Positions 42,420 to 50,499 of a stretch of 64,000 bases of DNA are shown here, in pieces (the first letter of the stretch is position 1; each line of letters begins with the position of its first letter). This DNA is from Streptomyces sp. WZ-12 (GTDB lineage Bacteria > Actinomycetota > Actinomycetes > Streptomycetales > Streptomycetaceae): contig NZ_CP118574.1 in NCBI RefSeq assembly GCF_028898845.1, positions 2,418,001 to 2,482,000 of the forward strand, in the 5' to 3' direction. The notes beneath the pieces were generated by a model. It was given only the letters and a program-made list of their open reading frames with translations. It ran no database searches and was not told where the DNA came from. A program made the position numbers and the translations under genes.

Positions 42420-42537
42420 AAGGGCCGAAGGTCTCGCCCGCCCGCGCAGTGACTGCGTGGGCCCGGCCACCGGGAACCGCGGGCGGCTCCAGTGTGTCGA
42501 CGACCGGTTTGCGGGGCTACTCCCCTTCGCAGCCCCC
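42420..42537 (-). promoter_or_regulatory. yybP-ykoY (manganese) riboswitch
   Basis: Read on the minus strand, the region starts with GCGAAGGGGAGTAGCCCCGC, which contains the GGGGAGTAG core of this riboswitch. It continues with GTCGTCGACACACTGG and a GC-rich arm, then ends with GGGCGAGACCTTCGGCCC, matching the 3' core (GCAAGACCUUUGCC in other species) that pairs back to the start. Order and spacing of the conserved pieces fit the family over about 115 nt. It lies 70 nt upstream of the CaCA exchanger, a known partner class for this riboswitch, which senses Mn2+. Confidence 0.8.
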
Positions 42538-42596
42538 CACCCTACACACCGCGGGTGCGGATCAACGTGAGCGGGACAACGGGAACACCCGCCGCC

Positions 42597-44033
42597 TCAG
42601 CCGGACTTCTGGAGCCGCTGGAGCGACTCGACGAGCTGGTCCACCTCCTCCGGGGTGTTGTAGAGGGCCAACGAGGCGCGGGCCGCGCTCTGTACGCCGT
42701 AGTGGGCCAGCGCCGGCTGGGCGCAGTGGTGGCCGGCCCGGACGGCGATCCCGTCGCGGTCCAGCCAGTCCGCGATCCGCGCTGGGTCGTGGCCGGCCAG
42801 ATTGAAGGTCAGCACCGCGATCCGGTCGGGCGCCGAGCCGAGCAGCTCCAGCCCGGGGACGGTCGCCATGACCTGCTGGGCGTAGCCGAGCAGTTCGGTC
42901 TCGTACGCGGCGACGGCGGGCCGGTCGAAGCCGGTCAGCCAGTTCACCGCGGCGAGCAGGCCGACGACCCCGGCGATGTGTCCGGTGCCGGCCTCCAGGC
43001 GGTGCGGGACGGGCGCGAAGTCGGTCCGGTCGAAGGACACGGACTCGATCATGTTGCCGCCGCCCTGCCAGGGCGCCATCGCTTCCAGGATCTCCGGCTT
43101 GGCGTACAGGGCGCCGATGCCGGTGGGGGCGAAGAGCTTGTGGCCGGAGAACACGTAGAAGTCGGCGTCGAGGTCCTGCACGTCGACCGGGAAGTGGGCC
43201 ACCGCCTGGGCGCCGTCGACCAGGACCCTGGCCCGGTAGCGGTGCGCCAGTGCGGTCATCTCCCTGACCGGCGGGACGGTGCCCAGCACGTTCGACGCCT
43301 GGCTGAGCGCCACCAGCCGGGTCCGCATGGAGAGCCGGTCCGCGTAGGCGTCGAGGTCGATCTGCCCGTCCGGGCGGAGCGGGACGGGCACCACCCGGGC
43401 GCGGGTCTCCTTGGCCACCATCTGCCAGGGCACGATGTTGGAGTGGTGCTCCAACACCGGGACGAGGATGTCGTCACCGGGGCCGAGGTTGGCCCGTCCC
43501 CAGCTCTGCGCGACGAGGTTGATCGCCTCGGTGGTGCCGCGGGTGAAGACGATCTCGTCCGGGGAGCCCGCGCCCAGGAACTGGGCGACCGCCGTCCGAC
43601 CCCCCTCGTACGCCTCGGTGGCCTCACGGGCCATGGCGTGCGCGCCGCGGTGGATGTTGGAGTTGCCCGCCCCGTAGAAGCCGGACACCGCCTCGATGAC
43701 CTGGCGGGGCTTCTGGGTGGTGGCCCCGTTGTCGAGCCAGACCAGCGGCTTGCCGTTGACGGTCCGGTGCAGGATCGGCACGTCCCGGCGCGCCAACTCG
43801 GGCGAGAAGGACGGCTGTTGGGAGGCTTGACGGCCCGTCATTCCGACGCCGGGGGGCGTGGCGCCCGGCCAACTGGCGCCGGTGGCCTCCGGGGACGGTG
43901 TCGACGCGGGCGGGGGCACCGGGGAGCCGGTGTCCGGCGCGGGGGCCGCGGTGGTGGGGACTCCCGTCGCACCCGTCAGGCTCCGCGCGCCCGACCCGGT
44001 CGACGGGTATCCCAGCAGGTCAGGCGTAGTCAT
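42597..44033 (-). CDS. Encapsulin-associated cysteine desulfurase (SufS-like, family 2 cargo)
   Basis: A 478-residue protein. The first ~75 residues are disordered and Pro/Thr/Gly/Ser-rich (MTTPDLLGYPSTGSGARSLT, then PGATPPGVG), as in encapsulin cargo desulfurases where this extension directs loading. The rest is a class V aminotransferase fold with the PLP lysine in SGHKLFAPTG and the catalytic cysteine in RAGHHCAQPA. It removes sulfur from cysteine, giving alanine and a persulfide. The start overlaps the shell-protein stop by 14 nt, supporting coupled synthesis of shell and cargo. Confidence 0.9.
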   Translation of the reverse strand: MTTPDLLGYPSTGSGARSLTGATGVPTTAAPAPDTGSPVPPPASTPSPEATGASWPGATPPGVGMTGRQASQQPSFSPELARRDVPILHRTVNGKPLVWLDNGATTQKPRQVIEAVSGFYGAGNSNIHRGAHAMAREATEAYEGGRTAVAQFLGAGSPDEIVFTRGTTEAINLVAQSWGRANLGPGDDILVPVLEHHSNIVPWQMVAKETRARVVPVPLRPDGQIDLDAYADRLSMRTRLVALSQASNVLGTVPPVREMTALAHRYRARVLVDGAQAVAHFPVDVQDLDADFYVFSGHKLFAPTGIGALYAKPEILEAMAPWQGGGNMIESVSFDRTDFAPVPHRLEAGTGHIAGVVGLLAAVNWLTGFDRPAVAAYETELLGYAQQVMATVPGLELLGSAPDRIAVLTFNLAGHDPARIADWLDRDGIAVRAGHHCAQPALAHYGVQSAARASLALYNTPEEVDQLVESLQRLQKSG

Positions 44034-45402
44034 GGTAACGGGACACCTCGACGTTCTGGAGGACCGCGAGGGAGTCCTCGACCAGGACCGCGGCGTTGAA
44101 GTACGCGGTCATCAGGTACGAGGTGATGCCCTTCTTGTCGACGCCCATGTTCCGCATGGCCAGGCCCGGTTCGATCTCGTCGGCGACCTTCGCCGGGCGC
44201 AGCCCGACCACGCCCTGCTCGGCCTCGCCCACCCGCATCAGCAGGATCTCGGTGGTGCCGGTCTCCGCACCGCCGGAGAAGCGCACCTTGTCGGAGGGGA
44301 GCAGCGGCACCCCGCGCCAGGTCAGCAGCGGGCTGCCGAAGCTGGTGTCGATCACCGGGGGCACGCCCCGCCGGGTACATTCCCGCCCGAACGCGGCGAT
44401 CGCCCGCGGGTGCGCGAGGAAGTAGCCGGGCTGCTTCCAGACCCGGGTGAGCAGCTCGTCCAGGTCGTCCGGGGTGGGCGCACCGGTGCGGGCCTGGACG
44501 CGCTGACCGGGGGCGACGTTGTTGAACAGGCCGTACTCGGGGTGGTTGAGGAGGGTGGCCTCCTGTCGCTCGCGCAGCGCGTGCGCGGTGAGGTTGGCCT
44601 GGGCGCGGGTCTGGTCGATGGGGCCGTTGTAGAGGTCGGAGACCCGGGTGTGGACGCGCAGCACGGTCTGGGCGAGGTTCATGTGGTACTCGCGGGGCGC
44701 GTCCTCGTAGTCGACGTAGGTCGCCGGCAGGTCGGGCTCGCCGCTGTGCCCGGAGCTGAGGTCCAACGGCACCTCGCTGCCCGGCAGCACCCCGTCCGCC
44801 GCGCGGTAGGCGTCCATCGCGGCGCGCAGGGCCGGGGCGCGGTCGCCGAGCCGGGCGAGGGCGGCGCGGTCCAGGCAGAGCGCGGTGCCGGGGGTGACCG
44901 CGGTGACCCGGTACGGCATCGGCGCGGACCGGGTCCAGGCGTCGAGGTCGAAGAACTGGCCGTCGCCGACGACTTCGAGGAGCGCGTCCTCGCCGTACCG
45001 GCCGCGCGCCCGCTTCTCCGCCCGGCCCTGCACGATGACGAACAGACTGTTCGTCACCTCACCGCTCTCGGCGAGGAGTTGACCGGTGTCGAAGGTCATC
45101 ATGGTGAACTCGCCGGCGAGTTCGGTCAGCAGCGCGTCGTCCATCTCGCGCAGGTACGGGAGTTCGCGGAGGTCGCCGGGGATGACGCGGTGGGTGTCGC
45201 CGTCCTGGTAGGTGCTGACCCGGTCGTCGCCGAGGACGTAGGTGCGGCGGCGGTTGACACGGAAGACACCGGATTCGACGTCCACCCAGGGCAGGGCGCG
45301 CAGCAGATAGCGCGGGGTGATGCCGCGCATCTGGGGGGTGGTCTTGGTGGTGGTGGCGAGTTGCCGTGCGGCATCCGGGGCGAGCGTCATCCGGTCGTTC
45401 AC
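44020..45402 (-). CDS. Family 2 encapsulin shell protein with cyclic-nucleotide-binding-like insert
   Basis: A 460-residue protein with a GTG start and AAGGAGG five bases upstream. The N-terminal arm (LAPDAARQLATTTKTTPQMR) and the C-terminal two-thirds (VDYEDAPREYHMNLAQTVLR, FLAHPRAIAAFGRECTRRGV, TGTTEILLMRVGEAEQGVVG, MTAYFNAAVLVEDSLAVLQN) match family 2 (HK97-fold) encapsulin shells. Residues ~85-185 form a cNMP-binding-like domain (LLAESGEVTNSLFVIVQGRA, VVGDGQFFDLDAWTRS), the feature that defines subfamily 2B. The partner desulfurase downstream is the cargo most associated with subfamily 2A. It should assemble into a closed protein compartment. Confidence 0.9.
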   Translation of the reverse strand: MNDRMTLAPDAARQLATTTKTTPQMRGITPRYLLRALPWVDVESGVFRVNRRRTYVLGDDRVSTYQDGDTHRVIPGDLRELPYLREMDDALLTELAGEFTMMTFDTGQLLAESGEVTNSLFVIVQGRAEKRARGRYGEDALLEVVGDGQFFDLDAWTRSAPMPYRVTAVTPGTALCLDRAALARLGDRAPALRAAMDAYRAADGVLPGSEVPLDLSSGHSGEPDLPATYVDYEDAPREYHMNLAQTVLRVHTRVSDLYNGPIDQTRAQANLTAHALRERQEATLLNHPEYGLFNNVAPGQRVQARTGAPTPDDLDELLTRVWKQPGYFLAHPRAIAAFGRECTRRGVPPVIDTSFGSPLLTWRGVPLLPSDKVRFSGGAETGTTEILLMRVGEAEQGVVGLRPAKVADEIEPGLAMRNMGVDKKGITSYLMTAYFNAAVLVEDSLAVLQNVEVSRYHDYA

Positions 45403-45784
45403 TGGGACCTCCTTGGGCAACAGCGGGCATGCCGGCCGGCCGGCGCACGGCCGGTGGCACGCGGGACGAACGGGATCGTCGGACCAGGAAACGGCCGTCC
45501 GCAACGGCCTGTTGGCGACCCCCCGGCCGGAAACGCTCGGTGCCCCGAACCCCCGCCGCCGGACGCCTGTGCGACTACCTTCCGTCGTACCGTCGCTACG
45601 CCGCGTGGAATCGGTGTTCGGCAGGTCACCCGTAGAGGTCCGGACGCACCCCAGCCGGTGCCCGCGACAGCGCACATCCGACCAAATTTGCCCTCATGAA
45701 GGCGCTTTGTCATTCCAAAAGGAAGGCTTATGACGTCGGCGCAGCCGATCGCCCGGCAAGGGGCCACAGTGCTACATATGGCGA
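45403..45784. other. Divergent region between encapsulin and SpoIIE-type genes
   Basis: These 382 bases should hold both promoters. An AT-rich island (45690-45730) precedes the plus-strand gene. A short plus-strand ORF with AAGGAAGG before ATG 45730 could encode 27 residues (MTSAQPIARQGATVLHMASD and seven more) and runs 29 nt past the GTG of the phosphatase gene in another frame; whether it is translated is uncertain. No other gene is supported. Confidence 0.4.
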
Positions 45785-48694
45785 GTGATGGAATTTTTCG
45801 GGCGAAAAGGTGAAGTAGGGCGCCGTCTTCGCTCGGTGCTGAACGTGCACAGCGTCGCGGGACAGGTGCTCGTGCTCCAGATCGCGCTCATCGCGCTGCT
45901 CGTCGCGGCGGCCGGAGCGACGCTCGCCCTTCAGGCCCAACAGGCCAGCCTCCAGGAGGCCAAACAGCGCTCGGCCGTCGCCGCGCTGGCCTTCGCGCAC
46001 GCCCCCGGCACCGCCGCCGCCATGGAGTCCGCCGATCCCACCGCCCAACTGCAGCCCCGCACCGAGGCCGCCCGCAAGGAAGCCGACCTCGACTACCTCG
46101 TCGCGTTCAGCCCGTCCGGCATCCGTTGGACCCACCCCAACCCGGAGCTGATCGGCAAGCACGTCCCCGGTAACTACGCCCCGGCGTTCAGCGGGCGGAC
46201 GTACACCACCACCTCCGCCTCCCATCTCGGAAGCGCCGTGGACAGCACCGTCGCCGTCAAGAACGCCGACGGCCGGGTCGTCGGCCTGATCGCGGCCGGC
46301 ATCAAGGTGCAGCGGACCAACGAGTGGGCGCTGCAACGGCGACCGCTGTTGATCGTCAGCGCCGTCGGCGCCCTCGTCGTCGGGACCGTCGGGACCGCCC
46401 TCGTCAGCCGCCGGCTGCGCCGCCAGACCCACGGCCTGGACCCGGCCGAGATGACCCGGATGTACGACCACCACGACGCGGTGCTGCACGCCGTCCGCGA
46501 GGGCGTGCTCATCATCGGCGGCGACGGACGACTGCTGCTCGCCAACGACGAGGCCCGCCGGCTGCTCGCCCTCCCCCAGGACGCGGAACGGCGTCGGATC
46601 ACCGAGCTCGGCCTGGAACCCGACATGGCCGACCTGCTGGCCTCCGGCCGCGCGGCCACCGACGAGGTGCACCCGGCCGGCGACCGCCTGCTCGCCGTCA
46701 ACATCCGCCCCACCGCCCCCTACGGCGGCCTCCCCGGCACCGCCGTCACCCTGCGGGACACCACCGAACTCCAGGCACTCACCGGCAAGGCCGAGATCGC
46801 CCAGCGCCGCCTGAAGCTGCTCTACGACGCCGGGATGCGGATCGGCAGCACCCTGGACATCGCCCGCACCGCGGAGGAACTGGCCACGGTCGCGGTGCCG
46901 CACTTCGCCGACGTGGTCTCCGTCGAGCTGCTGGAGCCGGTGCTGCGCGGCGAGGAACCGACCCGGTGGCCCGCCCCGATGCGGCGACTGGCGGTCCGCG
47001 GCGTCCCCGAGGACTCCGCGGTCTACCGCGTCGGCGAACGCATCCGCTTCGTCGCCAACAGCCCGGTCGCCGCCGGGCTCGCCGACGCCCGCGCGGTCGT
47101 CATCCCCGACCTGCGCGCCGAGCACGAGTGGCGCGCCCAGGACCCCGGGGACACCCAGCGCATCCTCGACAACGGCATCCGCTCCCTGATCGCCGTCCCG
47201 CTGCGGGCCCGCGGAGTGGTGCTGGGCCTGGTCAACTTCTGGCGCGCCGAGACCTCCGAGGTGTTCGGCGACGAGGACCTGTCCTTCGCCGAGGAACTCG
47301 CCGCGCGGGCCGCCGTCTCCATCGACAACGCCCGCCGCTACACCCGCGAGCACGCCACCACCATCACCCTCCAGCGCAGCCTGCTGCCGCGCGCGCTGCC
47401 CGAACAGTCCGCCCTGGAGGTGGCGCACCGCTATCTGCCCGCCCAAGCCGGCGTCGGCGGCGACTGGTTCGACCTGATCCCGCTGCCCGGCGCCCGGGTC
47501 GCCCTGGTCGTCGGCGACGTCGTCGGCCACGGGCTGCACGCCGCCGCCACCATGGGCCGCCTCCGTACCGCCGTCCTCAACTTCTCCGCCCTGGACCTCC
47601 CGCCCGACGAACTCCTCGGCCACCTCGACGAACTCGTCAACCACATCGACACGGACGAGGCCCGCACCAACGAGCGGGGCGGCGGGAGTTGGGGCGGGGA
47701 GACGGGGCCGGGGAGCGCTGATGACGGGGTGTCAGGTGGCGGCGGGGCGCGGGCCGCCGCGGGGGCCGAGGGCTCCGTCCCGTCACCGCCGTCCGCGTCC
47801 GACGCGGAGAGCTCCCTGGTCGGTGACAGCGGCGCCGGCATCACCGGCGCGACCTGCCTCTACGCCATCTACGACCCGGCGGACGGGCGGGTCACCCTGG
47901 CCCGGGCGGGCCACCCCGGGCCGGCCCTGGCCCACCCGGACGGGACGGTCTCCTTCCCCGAGGTGCCGGTCGCCCCACCGCTCGGCCTCGGCGGCGGCAT
48001 GCCCGTGGAGACCGCCGAACTGACCCTGCCCGAAGGCTCCCGGCTCGTCCTCTACACCGACGGGCTCATCGAGAACCGCGACCGCGACATCGACACCGGC
48101 CTGGAGTTGCTGCGCACCACCCTGGCCCGCGGCGGTCCGGACCGCTCGCCGGAACAGACCTGCGGCGACGTCCTGAAAGCCCTGTTGCCCCAGCGCCCCA
48201 GCGACGACATCGCCCTGCTGGTGGCCCGCACCAGGCTCCTCGCCCCGGACCGGATCGCCGAATGGGAGGTCCCCTCCGACCCCGCGGCCGTCGGCCCGAT
48301 CCGCTCCGCCTGCATGCGGACCCTGGAGTCCTGGGGGCTCGACGAGATCGGCTTCACCACCGAGTTGATCCTCAGCGAGCTGATCACCAACGCCATCCGC
48401 TACGGCGCCCAGCCCATCCGCGTCCGCCTGCTGCACGACCGCGCCCTGATCTGCGAGGTCTCCGACGGCACCAGCGCCTCCCCGCACCTGCGACGGGCCG
48501 CCACCACCGACGAGGGCGGCCGCGGGCTGTTCCTGGTCGCCCAGTTCGCACAGCGCTGGGGCACCCGCTACACCCCGGGCGGCAAGGTCATCTGGACCGA
48601 GCAGACCCTCGACGAGTCGCACCCGTCGGGCGGCCCCGACGACGACGGCGGCGTCGACACCCTCCTCGCCCAGTGGGACGACCCGACGCCCTGA
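45785..48694 (+). CDS. Membrane-bound SpoIIE-type phosphatase with PAS, GAF and HATPase domains
   Basis: A 969-residue multidomain regulator (GTG 45785 or ATG 45788, no clear ribosome binding site). In order: membrane helix (~30-48), extracellular sensor (~50-180, LDYLVAFSPSGIRWTHPNPE), second helix (~187-207), PAS (~230-325), GAF (~345-515) and PP2C/SpoIIE domain (~540-785, GGDWFDLIPLPGARVALVVG). Last comes an RsbW-like HATPase domain (~800-930, ELILSELITNAIRYG). Such fusions regulate sigma factors through anti-sigma and antagonist phosphorylation. An insert of about 65 Gly/Ser/Ala-rich residues (~635-680) splits the phosphatase domain. Signal unknown. Confidence 0.9.
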   Translation: MMEFFGRKGEVGRRLRSVLNVHSVAGQVLVLQIALIALLVAAAGATLALQAQQASLQEAKQRSAVAALAFAHAPGTAAAMESADPTAQLQPRTEAARKEADLDYLVAFSPSGIRWTHPNPELIGKHVPGNYAPAFSGRTYTTTSASHLGSAVDSTVAVKNADGRVVGLIAAGIKVQRTNEWALQRRPLLIVSAVGALVVGTVGTALVSRRLRRQTHGLDPAEMTRMYDHHDAVLHAVREGVLIIGGDGRLLLANDEARRLLALPQDAERRRITELGLEPDMADLLASGRAATDEVHPAGDRLLAVNIRPTAPYGGLPGTAVTLRDTTELQALTGKAEIAQRRLKLLYDAGMRIGSTLDIARTAEELATVAVPHFADVVSVELLEPVLRGEEPTRWPAPMRRLAVRGVPEDSAVYRVGERIRFVANSPVAAGLADARAVVIPDLRAEHEWRAQDPGDTQRILDNGIRSLIAVPLRARGVVLGLVNFWRAETSEVFGDEDLSFAEELAARAAVSIDNARRYTREHATTITLQRSLLPRALPEQSALEVAHRYLPAQAGVGGDWFDLIPLPGARVALVVGDVVGHGLHAAATMGRLRTAVLNFSALDLPPDELLGHLDELVNHIDTDEARTNERGGGSWGGETGPGSADDGVSGGGGARAAAGAEGSVPSPPSASDAESSLVGDSGAGITGATCLYAIYDPADGRVTLARAGHPGPALAHPDGTVSFPEVPVAPPLGLGGGMPVETAELTLPEGSRLVLYTDGLIENRDRDIDTGLELLRTTLARGGPDRSPEQTCGDVLKALLPQRPSDDIALLVARTRLLAPDRIAEWEVPSDPAAVGPIRSACMRTLESWGLDEIGFTTELILSELITNAIRYGAQPIRVRLLHDRALICEVSDGTSASPHLRRAATTDEGGRGLFLVAQFAQRWGTRYTPGGKVIWTEQTLDESHPSGGPDDDGGVDTLLAQWDDPTP

Positions 48695-48883
48695 CCACCG
48701 GGCCCCCGCGCACCGGATGCAGCCCCACCCGCCCCTCGCTAACCTCGTTCGCAGGGCAAAGGGCCACGTCCGGGGCCACCCACCGGCCCCGGACCACCCC
48801 CGCCGCGCACCCGCGTCGCCGCCCGTCCGACCACGGCGCCCGACCGCGCCCGTTCCCCTCCGTTCCGCCTGAAGGAGGCTGCC

Positions 48884-49375
48884 ATGATGCAGGTGCCCGA
48901 AGCCCGCGACATCGCCCCCCGCCTGGCCACCGGCGCGTTCCTCCTGAACTCCGGGCTCACCAAGTGGGGTGCCGACCAGGAGACCGCCGAGGCCGTGCAC
49001 GGCATGGCGTGTGCGGCGTACCCGTTCCTGTCGAAGCTGCCCGCGGAACAGTTCACGCGGCTGCTGTCCGCCTCGGAGATCGCCATCGGCGGCGTGCTGC
49101 TCGCCCCGTTCGTCCCGACCCGGCTGGCGGGCCTGGCCCTGACCGGCTTCGCCGGCGGCCTGGTCGGCCTCTACCTGCGCCTGCCCGGGATGCGCGAACC
49201 GGGCAGCCTCCGCCCCACCCAGAACGGCATCCCGCTCGCCAAGGACACCTGGATGCTGGGCATCGGCCTCGGCTTCCTCGCCGCGCCGGGCTCCCCCGGG
49301 GCCCGCCGCTGCCCCCTCCCGTTCGCGGCGCGGTGCGCCCGCGGCCGCCGGCACCACCACCGCTGCCACCACTGA
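48884..49375 (+). CDS. DoxX-like membrane protein
   Basis: A 163-residue protein beginning MMQVPEARDIAPRLATGAFL with GAAGGAGG upstream. Four hydrophobic helices include FLLNSGLTKWGADQETAEAV and SASEIAIGGVLLAPFVPTRL, the pattern of DoxX/DoxD-like small membrane proteins. The last ~20 residues are Arg/Cys/His-rich (ARGRRHHHRCHH) and could bind metal. Function unknown. Confidence 0.75.
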   Translation: MMQVPEARDIAPRLATGAFLLNSGLTKWGADQETAEAVHGMACAAYPFLSKLPAEQFTRLLSASEIAIGGVLLAPFVPTRLAGLALTGFAGGLVGLYLRLPGMREPGSLRPTQNGIPLAKDTWMLGIGLGFLAAPGSPGARRCPLPFAARCARGRRHHHRCHH

Positions 49376-49411
49376 CCGCCGGACCGCCGGACCGCCAGGG
49401 GTGCGGTCGGG

Positions 49412-49819
49412 TCAGTCGGCGTCCCGGGGCCTGTCCGATGGGGCAGCGGCGCCCTGGCGCCGGGCCCGTCGCGTTCCGGCGGCGCGCGCGGTCGCCGCGC
49501 AGACCGCGCCGGACAGGCCCGCGCCCGCGAGGATCCAGAAGCTCGTCCGGTCGGTCTGCTGCCAGCCCAGTTCCGCGTGCTGGTGCACCACGAAGCCGTC
49601 GAAGAACATCCAGGAGACGAGGAGGACGGCGGGGACCACGCGGGGCCGGGCCGCGGCGGCGATGGCGACCGTCAGCAGCGCGAACGCCACGAGCGAGAAC
49701 GCGAAGTGGGTGGCCTGGCCGGTCACCAGCAGGGTGGTGACCGCGACCGCGGAGGCGGCGGCGCCGACCGGCAGGGCGAGATCCCGGCCGAGGTCGTCGG
49801 CCGCCGGCGCCACCCGCAC
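49412..49819 (-). CDS. Small integral membrane protein, start uncertain
   Basis: The clearly coding part has four hydrophobic helices (DLALPVGAAASAVAVTTLLV, THFAFSLVAFALLTVAIAAA, RVVPAVLLVSWMFFDGFVVH, FWILAGAGLSGAVCAATARA), giving about 135 residues from GTG 49819. A perfect ribosome binding site plus ATG at 49946 exists upstream but opens a different reading frame. Either the start is internal, or the N-terminal segment has shifted frame. Function unknown; membrane location is likely. Confidence 0.6.
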   Translation of the reverse strand: MRVAPAADDLGRDLALPVGAAASAVAVTTLLVTGQATHFAFSLVAFALLTVAIAAAARPRVVPAVLLVSWMFFDGFVVHQHAELGWQQTDRTSFWILAGAGLSGAVCAATARAAGTRRARRQGAAAPSDRPRDAD

Positions 49820-50499
49820 CGACCGCCCCGCGAGGAGGCGCGGTCCTCGGGGGGCGGGGCGGGGGAAGCGCGGGGTGGGTGTGGCGGTGGGGGCGTTCGT
49901 GCCGGGTGGCGGGTGGGCGGGGAAGGAGGCGGTGGAGCGCGGCCATGGGAACACCTCCTGGGGCCTGCCCGGCGACGGGGCACGGGGCGACGGGGGCGCG
50001 GGCGGGGGCTCGACGAGCGGGGGCTGGTGCCAGGGTGCGCGGGTCGGGGGGCCGGGGGCTGGTTCGGCGCGGAACTTAACGCCGCGCGTATGGCGGGCGG
50101 AGGGTTTCTGACGCGGTCCTGACGCCGGGGAGATGGACACCGAAGGACACGGGATGCCCCTGGACGCGCCCCTGGGGGCATGGCGCACGGAAGCGTGTTG
50201 CATACTCGCTCCTCGTTGCCCGGGGGTTCCCGGGGGACGACACGGGCTGGAAGCGACAGGCGACAACAAGAGGTGGCGAGTTGGGCGGAATCGACCCTTA
50301 GCGGACCCGTGTGCGCGCCTCACCCGGTCCGTGCCCTACCGGGCCCGCGTCTGGTCGGTCCCGCGACGCGGAGCGCCGGGCACGCCTCGCCGCTCCCCCC
50401 TACGCCTCTCCCCCCACCCCCAACCCCATCAACCGAGCCAACCCACCGGCCGCCCACGGCAGTCGGTGGCACGCATGACGATCGGCAGGACGTGGCCGT
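49820..50499. other. Long gap between membrane-protein genes, mostly non-coding
   Basis: The first ~130 bases contain the ATG 49946 frame discussed for the preceding gene. The rest has no supported gene but shows RNA-like pairing on the plus strand (50154-50312). The permease promoter should lie here. Confidence 0.4.
50154..50312 (+). promoter_or_regulatory. Possible structured leader of the KimA-like permease
   Basis: A 7-bp stem (ATGCCCC 50154-50160 with 50175-50181) is followed by ACACGGG (50240-50246) that pairs with CCCGTGT (50306-50312), enclosing about 60 nt. These could belong to a 5' leader of the gene at 50500. I compared it with the c-di-AMP (ydaO) riboswitch that often controls KimA and do not find its conserved core, so the class is unknown and the structure may be chance. 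Confidence 0.25.

Noticed and set aside
45730..45813. 27-residue ORF overlapping the start of the SpoIIE-type gene
   Set aside because: The ribosome binding site is too close to the ATG and the product has no distinctive feature; kept only as a remark in the intergenic entry.
50120..50499. c-di-AMP (ydaO) riboswitch upstream of the KimA-like permease
   Set aside because: The conserved CCGAATCC / GGGTGAA / CGTCAGCTAACC-type pieces are absent, although short stems can be drawn.
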